Origin: Cellvibrionaceae bacterium
Lineage (GTDB): Bacteria; Pseudomonadota; Gammaproteobacteria; Pseudomonadales; Cellvibrionaceae
DNA: 6,540 nucleotides
Direction: 5' to 3'
Assembly: GCA_030597965.1 (NCBI GenBank)
Contig: JAUVQU010000132.1
Span: forward strand, 1 to 6,540
Shown here one piece after another: positions 1 to 6,289 of this stretch. The stretch's first letter is position 1, and every line of letters begins with the position of its first letter. The notes under the pieces are model-generated. The model had not been told where the DNA came from. It made no database searches and was given only the letters and a program-made list of their open reading frames with translations. The position numbers and the translations under genes are program-made.

Positions 1-4
1 GGCG

Positions 5-1348
<1,344 letters not shown>

Positions 1349-1390
1349 GCCTGACTCCGTGTGTCTTTATTCTTATTGATGCAGCTGCCG

Positions 1391-1419
1391 TGTATAACGT
1401 CTAATCTAACAGGTGTTTA
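1391..1419 (-). promoter_or_regulatory. candidate sigma70 promoter of gdhA
   Basis: Reading the minus strand, a -35-like TAAACA (1414-1419, 4 of 6 consensus positions) is separated by exactly 17 bases from a -10-like TATACA (1391-1396, 4 of 6). The -10 box ends 42 bases before the gdhA ATG, leaving a leader of about 35 bases that holds the GGAG ribosome site. The position suits gdhA, but both boxes are only moderate matches and the assignment was made by eye. No clear operator palindrome was seen beside it. Confidence 0.4.
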
Positions 1420-1458
1420 AGGTGTGTTGGAAGGAAAATATGGCCGAATTTAAGTTAT

Positions 1459-1489
1459 AAAAAATGGGAGCCATTGGCTCCCATTTTTA
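1459..1489 (-). terminator. rho-independent terminator of the ADC-family gene
   Basis: A perfect inverted repeat has 13-bp arms at 1460-1472 and 1476-1488 and a 3-base loop (ATT on the plus strand). The GC-rich core is TGGGAGCC/GGCTCCCA, flanked by A-runs on the left and T-runs on the right. On the minus strand the hairpin ends in a run of U, starting about 32 bases after the stop codon of the ADC-family gene, so it fits as that gene's terminator. The symmetry makes it formally bidirectional, but no plus-strand gene ends here. It isolates gdhA from transcription of the upstream gene. Confidence 0.9.
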
Positions 1490-1490
1490 A

Positions 1491-1517
1491 CTGGCTTCTC
1501 GCTTGCGCGGGAATGAC
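1491..1517. repeat. REP-like palindromic repeat, slightly degenerate
   Basis: Between the stop codon of the ADC-family gene and its terminator lies a 27-base segment. Read on the minus strand it starts GTCATTCCCGCGCAAGCG and ends AGAAGCCAG. It closely resembles the dispersed intergenic palindrome GTCATTCCCGCG...GCGGGAATCCA found in many proteobacteria, with about two differences in the right arm. On the plus strand it folds as a 7-bp stem, 1496-1502 with 1507-1513, with one T-G pair and the loop TTGC. Resemblance to the repeat family is from memory; whether the element is dispersed in this genome cannot be seen from one copy. Confidence 0.55.
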
Positions 1518-1520
1518 AAG

Positions 1521-2297
1521 TTACTTACCAAATGGCTTCACTGGGCCGCCACATACGCCAGGCCAGCGAGAGTTGCCAATGGTGTCAGCGAATGGCTCGA
1601 AGGCAGCTGCATCAATGCCTTCTGGATCCATTTCTACGGTGCGATCGATAAACATTGGGTACCACAACCAAGATTCAACTTCGCTGCGAACAGGTAGGTT
1701 TTGAGCGATTGGATCCCATGGGCTTTCAATCAGCTTCAAAGTACCTTCTACACGCTGCTTCTTCATGGTGCCGAAACGGGCTTTAACCACAACAACGTTA
1801 GGGCCGAAGTCAAAACCTGGCTCAAAGATGTTTACGCGACGAGAGTACTTTAACCAGTACTCGAAATCGTCAAACTCTTCACCGCCGTCCATGTCTTCTT
1901 TAACTTCACCTGTGAATTCAAGGAAGGTGTACTTTTGGTGAATGGCGCGGGCGGCTACTTCGGTGCCCATGCGGTGATATTGAACTTCTGCAGGGTATTT
2001 CGGCTGACCGAAACGTTCCTGGCTCTGGAAGATTTCAGCTTCTTTGTCGATGGCGTAGCCCAGACAGAACCAACCTTCCTGACCTTTATACTTACAGGAA
2101 ACCTTGGTGACCAAGCCGTGCTCTGGCCAGTTGTTGATTGGGAAGTTGTACGCTGTCAGCTCAACACGCGGCTCATCACCTGCGTCGAAACAAGGTGGAA
2201 GTAGCTTGCGAATATTCTCTGCATCGGTCAGGTAGCTCATCTTGAGCATTGGCCAGTTGAAGGAATCACCTGGTGGGGTCATAAACATGTCGGACAT
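1521..2297 (-). CDS. acetoacetate decarboxylase-superfamily protein
   Basis: A complete 258-aa protein, close to the usual ADC family length of about 245-265 aa. Family features seen are YLTDAENIRKLLPP at 22-35, ERFGQPKYPAEV at 94-105 (the active-site loop, equivalent to the GREL..YPKKLG region of clostridial ADC) and SPWDPIAQNLPV at 192-203. In classical ADC, Lys115 forms the Schiff base and Lys116 lowers its pKa. Here K100 matches the first, but the second is Y101. The substrate-binding Arg29 of the clostridial enzyme aligns with a tryptophan (W15), while a glutamate (E59) can be matched to Glu76. So the fold and the Schiff-base lysine are supported, but true acetoacetate decarboxylation is doubtful; other superfamily members are aldolase-dehydratases or cyclases. 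It is predicted cytoplasmic, with no signal peptide. GAGAGG (2303-2308) sits five bases before the ATG. It is probably monocistronic, bounded by its own terminator. Confidence 0.88.
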   Translation of the reverse strand: MSDMFMTPPGDSFNWPMLKMSYLTDAENIRKLLPPCFDAGDEPRVELTAYNFPINNWPEHGLVTKVSCKYKGQEGWFCLGYAIDKEAEIFQSQERFGQPKYPAEVQYHRMGTEVAARAIHQKYTFLEFTGEVKEDMDGGEEFDDFEYWLKYSRRVNIFEPGFDFGPNVVVVKARFGTMKKQRVEGTLKLIESPWDPIAQNLPVRSEVESWLWYPMFIDRTVEMDPEGIDAAAFEPFADTIGNSRWPGVCGGPVKPFGK

Positions 2298-2332
2298 GAC
2301 AGCCTCTCTAGTAGTTTGTGTTTTTTGTTGTT

Positions 2333-2361
2333 CGTATAGCGTTCAGTAAAAGATAGTACAA
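2333..2361 (-). promoter_or_regulatory. candidate promoter of the ADC-family gene
   Basis: On the minus strand a weak -35-like TTGTAC (2356-2361) and a -10-like TATACG (2333-2338) are spaced by 17 bases. The -10 lies 35 bases from the ATG, a sensible distance. The boxes match consensus at only 3 and 4 of 6 positions, so this is a tentative call within the 271-bp divergent region shared with mscS. No strong operator-like palindrome was found in that region. Confidence 0.28.
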
Positions 2362-2500
2362 GCCTTCGATATTAACACCAATAATAGACCTGAACACCCC
2401 TGAAACTGTCATTGTTTGTTAAGAATACTGATTAGTCATTTCATTGATGTCATATTCGGCGTTTAAAGTGAGAGTGAAATTAGGTATAACGGATGTCAGT

Positions 2501-2528
2501 TTAGACAGCTCTTCATTTTCTGTATAAA
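2501..2528 (+). promoter_or_regulatory. candidate promoter of mscS
   Basis: TTAGAC (2501-2506), or TAGACA one base later, precedes TATAAA (2523-2528) by 16 or 15 bases. The -10 ends 40 bases before the mscS ATG and the stretch between is strongly A-rich. E. coli mscS is controlled by RpoS, and the TATAAA element would suit either sigma70 or RpoS, but that transfer is inference. A weaker alternative pair, TTTAAA (2462-2467) and TATAAC (2485-2490) with a 17-base spacer, lies further upstream. Confidence 0.35.
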
Positions 2529-2568
2529 AATCAAGCAAAAAATAATAACAAAACGATGAGGTAATGAA

Positions 2569-3387
2569 ATGGATGGTATGCAGAATCGGTGGGAAGAAGT
2601 ACAGGCTATGATCATAGCCTATGGTAGCAAGGTGCTACTGGCGTTAGTTGTACTAATTGTCGGATTTTGGCTGATTAAGCGCATTCACAGTGGCGTAAGC
2701 CGCGCCATGTTGGCTAAATTCCCAGATGAAACTCTCGCCAAGTTTATGAGCGGCGGTGTTGATATTTTCTTGAAAGTTTTACTGATGATCACCGTGGCTT
2801 CCATGGTGGGTATTGAAACAACTTCTTTTGTGGCGATTATTGGTGCTGCTAGCTTGGCTATCGGCCTGGCATTGCAGGGTAGCCTTTCGAACTTTGCCGG
2901 TGGTGTGATGATTTTAATCTTTCGTCCACTAAAGGTGGGGGATTACGTGGAAGCTCAGGGCCTGGAAGGCGCAGTGATCGATATAGGTATTTTTGTGACG
3001 ACTCTGGAAACCTTTGATAAGCGCACACTGATCATTCCGAACGGCCCGCTCGCCAATGGCAACATCATTAACTACACGCGCAGTAATGTGCGTGCCGTGG
3101 AAGTGTCCATAGGTGTTTCTTATAGCGATGACCTGGGTAAAGCCAAAGAGGCCATGGAATCGGTTTTGGCTAACGACGTCCGTATTCTGCAGGAACAGGG
3201 TAATGTTGTTGCCGTTGTTGATCTGGGCACCAACTCTGTGGACTTCCTGGTGCGTGCTTTCGTAAAGACCGAAGACTACTGGGCATTCTTCTTCGATAGT
3301 CGTGTAGCACTTAAAGCGGCGATTGAGTCGGTTGGCTGTACTATTCCGTTCCCTCAACGCGATGTGCATATGATACAAACCGATTAA
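2569..3387 (+). CDS. mscS: small-conductance mechanosensitive channel MscS
   Basis: A homoheptameric inner-membrane channel that opens under membrane tension and releases solutes on hypo-osmotic shock. The 272-aa protein is slightly shorter than E. coli MscS (286 aa), mostly at the N-terminus. TM1 is at about 18-37, TM2 at 61-83 and TM3 at 87-118. The pore helix carries the hallmark GLALQGSLSN at 99-108; the gate leucines of E. coli (Leu105, Leu109) correspond to L96 and L100. The glycines equivalent to Gly101, Gly108 and Gly113 are kept, but Gly104 is Ser95. The beta domain follows with GDYVEAQGLEGAV (124-136) and LIIPNGPLANGNIINYTR (154-171), then the alpha/beta vestibule domain to the C-terminus (PFPQRDVHM). 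GATGAGG (2555-2561) sits seven bases before the chosen ATG. A nearby ATG at 2564 is in another frame. Likely monocistronic, ending at the terminator after it. Confidence 0.96.
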   Translation: MDGMQNRWEEVQAMIIAYGSKVLLALVVLIVGFWLIKRIHSGVSRAMLAKFPDETLAKFMSGGVDIFLKVLLMITVASMVGIETTSFVAIIGAASLAIGLALQGSLSNFAGGVMILIFRPLKVGDYVEAQGLEGAVIDIGIFVTTLETFDKRTLIIPNGPLANGNIINYTRSNVRAVEVSIGVSYSDDLGKAKEAMESVLANDVRILQEQGNVVAVVDLGTNSVDFLVRAFVKTEDYWAFFFDSRVALKAAIESVGCTIPFPQRDVHMIQTD

Positions 3388-3430
3388 TATTGGGGTAGAT
3401 TAAGTACCCGAATTATATGATCTAATGAAG

Positions 3431-3454
3431 AGGGGGGCTATTTAGCCCCTTTTT
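3431..3454 (+). terminator. rho-independent terminator after mscS
   Basis: The stem GGGGCT (3434-3439) pairs with AGCCCC (3444-3449) around the loop ATTT and is followed directly by TTTTT (3450-3454). It lies 44 bases after the mscS stop. A second, weaker hairpin without a T-run sits just upstream: GGGTA 3393-3397 with TACCC 3405-3409. The terminator ends only 24 bases before the GTG start of the next gene, leaving little room for a separate promoter. Confidence 0.88.
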
Positions 3455-3468
3455 CTGTAAATTTATAT

Positions 3469-3473
3469 AGGAG
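3469..3473 (+). promoter_or_regulatory. ribosome binding site deciding a GTG start
   Basis: AGGAG lies five bases before GTG 3479. An in-frame stop (TAA 3458-3460) is just upstream, and no in-frame start lies between that stop and the GTG. The next in-frame methionine is some 90 residues further on, so the GTG with this site is the natural start of the methyltransferase gene. Confidence 0.75.
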
Positions 3474-3478
3474 CTTGC

Positions 3479-4675
3479 GTGTACTCGGATTGGTTTGAAG
3501 AGCTTGATGATTTGCTCGCCGGGCACCGCCGATGGTGGCAAGTTCAGCCGTTTCATCATCTTGATTATCCTTGGGGTGAGCCTGAGCTGGCGGCCAAATT
3601 GGATGCGCTGGACGATAATGCCGTTGCAGCCCTTGATGCAGACAGTTCACGCCTGGCAGCATGGCTTAATCCTTGGATACCCAGCGCGACGCGCTTGCTT
3701 GAACTCTCTCACTTACCTCGGACCATACCTAGACATCTGACCCCGCCACAAAGAATGGAGGAGGGCATTCCCGGCCGTAAATGGCAACAGATTCTCGCGT
3801 TTGGCGGCAGCCTATCTGAAGAAGATTCACATGATCCAATATTAGAGTGGTGTGCGGGTAAAGGGCATTTGGGGCGATTGCTCGGTGCCACCCAGACGCG
3901 TTCGATTGATAGCTTGGAGTGGCAGGCTTCCCTGTGTGATCAAGGGCGCATATTGGCGGATCATTTTGAGGTTAAGCAATCATTTGTATTGGGTGATGCC
4001 TTTGCTTCTGAATCGGCCAATTTATTGAATAACCATCAGAGCGCGGTGGCTCTGCACGCCTGTGGTGATTTACACACAACCTTGATGCAACACTGGGCGC
4101 ACAGTGATTGCTGCAGTTTAAGCCTTTCACCTTGTTGTTATCATTTGATTCGTGGCAATCGCTATCAGCCATTATCCTCCTGCGCTCAAAGAAGTGTATT
4201 GCGCTTGAGCAAAGCTGATTTGCAGTTGCCTTTACAGCAAACGGTAACGGCTGGTGCCCATGTTGCACGTCAGGGTCAGCAAGAAGTTGTCTGGCGATTA
4301 GCGTTTGATGCACTGCAGCGTGAATGGCGTGGTGTGGATGAATACCTACCGGTACCCAATTTACGCAAACAGCTTTTAAGCGAAAGCTTTACGGGTTTTG
4401 TGGCTTGGGCGTTAGCGCAAAAGCAATTACCCTTTGCTGCTGATAAGCTGCTCGACCTGGATGAAGCGAGTTGGTTGGATTTAGGTAAAGCCCGTGCACA
4501 GAAGGTGCGTCGCATGGAACTGGTAACGCATTTGTTTCGTAGACCTTTGGAGATTTGGCTGGCTCTCGACCGAACATTATATCTAGAAGAGCAGGGAGCG
4601 GCTGTTACAATGGCAGAATTCTGTGAGCCAGCATTAACACCGCGTAATATTTTAATTCAAGCGCAGCGTGTTTAA
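3479..4675 (+). CDS. SAM-dependent methyltransferase, GSTCD/METTL25-like
   Basis: A 398-aa protein starting at GTG. A SAM-binding domain lies in the middle: motif I is ILEWCAGKGHLGRLLG at 121-136, the acidic end of strand 2 is E147 in SLEW, and ALHACGDLHTTL is at 191-202, followed by LSPCCYHLI at 216-224. The combination CAGKGHLGRLL, LHACGDL and PCCYH is the pattern of the Methyltransf_32-type domain seen in human GSTCD and the METTL25/RRNAD1 group. A roughly 115-aa N-terminal region (rich in Trp and acidic residues) and a roughly 125-aa C-terminal region flank it, without a fold I can name. The substrate is unknown; an RNA or protein target is possible but not shown. No signal peptide or membrane segment is seen, so it is probably cytoplasmic. 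It is the first of three co-directional genes with 35-nt gaps, so it probably leads an operon. The methyltransferase fold is confident; the specific function is not. Confidence 0.85.
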   Translation: MYSDWFEELDDLLAGHRRWWQVQPFHHLDYPWGEPELAAKLDALDDNAVAALDADSSRLAAWLNPWIPSATRLLELSHLPRTIPRHLTPPQRMEEGIPGRKWQQILAFGGSLSEEDSHDPILEWCAGKGHLGRLLGATQTRSIDSLEWQASLCDQGRILADHFEVKQSFVLGDAFASESANLLNNHQSAVALHACGDLHTTLMQHWAHSDCCSLSLSPCCYHLIRGNRYQPLSSCAQRSVLRLSKADLQLPLQQTVTAGAHVARQGQQEVVWRLAFDALQREWRGVDEYLPVPNLRKQLLSESFTGFVAWALAQKQLPFAADKLLDLDEASWLDLGKARAQKVRRMELVTHLFRRPLEIWLALDRTLYLEEQGAAVTMAEFCEPALTPRNILIQAQRV

Positions 4676-4700
4676 ACTCTTGTTCCTAAAGGAAGTTGAC

Positions 4701-4704
4701 AGGG
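4701..4704 (+). promoter_or_regulatory. ribosome binding site favouring ATG 4711 for the SDR
   Basis: AGGG stands six bases before ATG 4711. The longer in-frame option, TTG 4696, has AAGGAAG (4689-4695) touching it with no spacer, which is too close for normal initiation. TTG is also a rare start. The ATG also puts the first Rossmann strand at the usual distance from the N-terminus for an SDR. Confidence 0.7.
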
Positions 4705-4710
4705 ATTGAA

Positions 4711-5535
4711 ATGATCATTTCAGATTTCAACAATAAAACCGTCATCATCACCGGTGCTTCTGCGGGTGTTGGTGCCGCTTGCGCAAGAGCTTTTGCGGCC
4801 TTAGCTGCCAATTTGGTGTTAGTGGCTCGCGGTAAAGAAGCGTTGGACAAAATCAGCAATGAGCTCAGTAAAGTCACTGAGGTTCTTAGCGTTTCAATGG
4901 ATGTTGCCGATACGACTGCGTGTTTGAATCTGGCCGATCAGGCTTTTGAACGATTTGGCCGGATTGATGTACTTATTAATAATGCAGGCATGCATGTACG
5001 TGGGGATGTTATTCATCAAACACCACAGGCTATAGCGGCGATGGTTGATGTGAATGTCCGCGCGCCATTGGTTTTAACCAGTGCAGTATTACCCCATATG
5101 CACCAGAGTGATGGTGGCGCTATTGTCATGGTGGGTTCGCTGGCAGGAATGGCGCCATTGCAGGGCGCTGCGACTTACAGCGGTACTAAAGCAGGTTTAC
5201 GTGCCTTTACTTATGCGCTGGCCGATGAGTTGCAGGAAACGAACATAAATGTAGGTGTTGTTTCGCCAGGGCCAATCGATACTGGTTTTATCATGGATAA
5301 TATAAATGACGTTGAAGATATTGTTTATTCCCAGCCAATGAGTACAGCCGAAGAAGTGGCGGAGTCGATCATTGCTATTACCCAAGGTAATAATCTGGAG
5401 ATAGCCATGCCGCAAAGCAGTGGCTGGCTGGCAACATTGGGTTATTTATTGCCGTCTTTGCGGCGTAAGTTGCGACCGGCACTTTATAAAAAAGGCCGAA
5501 AGAATAAAGACAAATATCGTCATCGAGCTCAGTAG
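4711..5535 (+). CDS. short-chain dehydrogenase/reductase (SDR family)
   Basis: A classical SDR of 274 aa from ATG 4711 (279 aa if TTG 4696 were used), a little longer than the common 250. Visible in order are the cofactor motif TGASAGVG at 14-21, D64-V65 after strand 3, NNAG at 90-93, catalytic N115, S143 (VGSLAG), Y156 and K160 in YSGTK, and SPGPIDT at 185-191. R40 at the end of strand 2 (LVLVARGKEAL) suggests NADP(H) rather than NAD(H). The substrate cannot be told from sequence. The C-terminal tail after about 240 is unusual: a hydrophobic stretch (WLATLGYLLPSL, 239-250) followed by many Lys and Arg to residue 272, as in SDRs that touch membranes. It starts 35 bases after the methyltransferase stop and ends 35 bases before the FKBP start, with no terminator in either gap, so co-transcription is likely. 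Confidence 0.92.
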   Translation: MIISDFNNKTVIITGASAGVGAACARAFAALAANLVLVARGKEALDKISNELSKVTEVLSVSMDVADTTACLNLADQAFERFGRIDVLINNAGMHVRGDVIHQTPQAIAAMVDVNVRAPLVLTSAVLPHMHQSDGGAIVMVGSLAGMAPLQGAATYSGTKAGLRAFTYALADELQETNINVGVVSPGPIDTGFIMDNINDVEDIVYSQPMSTAEEVAESIIAITQGNNLEIAMPQSSGWLATLGYLLPSLRRKLRPALYKKGRKNKDKYRHRAQ

Positions 5536-5570
5536 TCTGGCTCATAAATATAATTCAGGGTGTAAAAACA

Positions 5571-6050
5571 ATGAGTGATACATTTGCTTATATCTTAGGT
5601 GCGGTTTTGGTGATCTTCTTTGGTTTGAAGATTATTAAAAAGAATAAAGAGGCGCAGTCGAACATTGATCGCGGCCGTGTATTTTTAGCGGCTAATTTAC
5701 AGGCTGAGGATGTTCAAGTAACTCATACTGGGTTGCAGTATCAGATTCTGTCAAAAGGCACAGGCACGCAGCACCCTAAGCCGACGGATCGTGTCTCTGT
5801 ACATTATCACGGCACGCTGGTTGACGGTACGGTGTTCGATAGCTCAATCGTGCGCGGTGAGCCGATTGAGTTTGGTCTGGGCATGGTTATTAAAGGTTGG
5901 ACGGAAGGCCTGCAGTTAATGGTAGAAGGTCAGAAGATGCGTTTTTTTATTCCACCTGATTTAGGTTATGGCAACCGCAGTGCGGGTAAGATTGGAGCCA
6001 ATTCTGTGCTGATTTTTGAGGTGGAGTTACTGGCGATAAAATCGCTCTAG
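5571..6050 (+). CDS. membrane-anchored FKBP-type peptidyl-prolyl isomerase
   Basis: A 159-aa protein with one N-terminal membrane helix (about 6-23), a basic and polar linker, and a complete FKBP domain (about 54-156) that catalyses cis-trans isomerisation of Xaa-Pro bonds. The FK506-pocket residues of human FKBP12 are all matched: Y79, F89 and D90 in VFDSS, V106-I107 and W110 in VIKGW, Y133 in LGYGNR and F149 in FEVEL. The linker (RGRVFLAANLQ) resembles the segment before the FKBP domain in FkpA/FklB-type proteins. The N-terminus holds only one acidic charge, while KIIKKNK follows the helix, so the positive-inside rule predicts the catalytic domain in the cytoplasm, unlike periplasmic FkpA. 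There is no cleavable signal or lipobox. CAGGG (5556-5560) precedes the ATG by ten bases. Probably the last gene of the three-gene run; its last four bases overlap the convergent zinc-ribbon gene. Confidence 0.93.
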   Translation: MSDTFAYILGAVLVIFFGLKIIKKNKEAQSNIDRGRVFLAANLQAEDVQVTHTGLQYQILSKGTGTQHPKPTDRVSVHYHGTLVDGTVFDSSIVRGEPIEFGLGMVIKGWTEGLQLMVEGQKMRFFIPPDLGYGNRSAGKIGANSVLIFEVELLAIKSL

Positions 6051-6247
6051 AGTTTTTCATAGACCAGATAAGCCAGAGACAACCAGAGTGAAATGAGCAG
6101 CAATATTTTTAAGGTGCTGAGTCGCTTAGTGTCTTCCTCACGATAGACACGATTGATGCGGCGGTAGCAGGGTGATCCACAAGCAGGACAATAGCCTTGG
6201 GAGAGTTGGGTGCCTTTATAGCTGCAGTCGCTGCATTTGTAGCTCAT
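6047..6247 (-). CDS. small zinc-ribbon membrane protein, function unknown
   Basis: A 66-aa protein. Its first 30 residues hold two CxxC knuckles, C5-x2-C8 and C20-x2-C23 (KCSDCSYKG and YCPACGSPC), with an extra C27, which is the layout of a rubredoxin-like zinc ribbon. A short basic and charged linker (RRINRVYREEDTKR) follows, then a single C-terminal helix at about 47-63 (LKILLLISLWLSLAYLVY). The charges before the helix predict the ribbon in the cytoplasm and a tail anchor in the inner membrane. I do not recognise a named family. AGG six bases before the ATG supports the start, and the intact cysteine pattern supports a real gene. Its stop codon overlaps the FKBP stop from the opposite strand by 4 bp, and no terminator separates the two. 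It is divergent from the DUF6164-type gene. Confidence 0.82.
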   Translation of the reverse strand: MSYKCSDCSYKGTQLSQGYCPACGSPCYRRINRVYREEDTKRLSTLKILLLISLWLSLAYLVYEKL

Positions 6248-6275
6248 GAAATACCTGAATTATAAATTTATTATG
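6237..6275. promoter_or_regulatory. AT-rich divergent promoter region
   Basis: Only 42 bases (6248-6289) separate the divergent starts of the zinc-ribbon and DUF6164-type genes. They contain a perfect 10-bp palindrome, ATAAATTTAT (6262-6271). For the rightward gene, TTGTAG (6237-6242), 18 bases and TATAAA (6261-6266) form a possible promoter. For the leftward gene, CATAAT (minus strand of 6270-6275) is a possible -10 without a good -35. Promoters for both directions must fit here or reach into the coding ends. Exact boxes are uncertain. Confidence 0.3.
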
Positions 6276-6289
6276 GGTTAAAGATTATC

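Noticed and set aside
1474..1704. Plus-strand open frames starting near the terminator and running into the ADC-family gene
   Set aside because: They begin in the terminator or REP-like segment and are antisense to the ADC-family coding sequence; no ribosome site or domain is seen.
1935..2204. Plus-strand open frame of 89 codons inside the ADC-family gene
   Set aside because: It is antisense to a well-supported gene and its translation shows no domain, motif or ribosome site.
2298..2568. Possible small RNA or riboswitch in the divergent intergenic region
   Set aside because: No strong stem, conserved riboswitch core or terminator was found in these 271 bases on either strand; only weak promoter-like boxes are present.
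2929..3378. Minus-strand open frame of 149 codons opposite mscS
   Set aside because: It lies wholly opposite the strongly conserved MscS frame. Its translation looks like a reading-frame shadow with no recognisable motif.
3393..3409. Hairpin GGGTA/TACCC after mscS as a terminator
   Set aside because: The stem is only five base pairs, the loop is seven bases and no T-run follows; the stronger terminator lies just downstream.
3972..4515. Minus-strand open frames opposite the methyltransferase gene
   Set aside because: The two overlapping frames have Cys/Ser/Arg-rich translations typical of complements of coding DNA and no supporting signals.
4696..4710. TTG start giving the SDR five more residues
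   Set aside because: The purine-rich AAGGAAG touches the TTG with no spacer, while ATG 4711 has AGGG at six bases and gives a normal SDR N-terminus.
5549..5554. Perfect TATAAT as an internal promoter for the FKBP gene
   Set aside because: The expected start point would fall inside or after the ribosome site, and the region 16-18 bases upstream has no -35-like hexamer.
6259..6264. Perfect TATAAT on the minus strand as the -10 of the zinc-ribbon gene
   Set aside because: Transcription would begin within a few bases of the ATG and exclude the AGG ribosome site, and no -35 or extended -10 is present.
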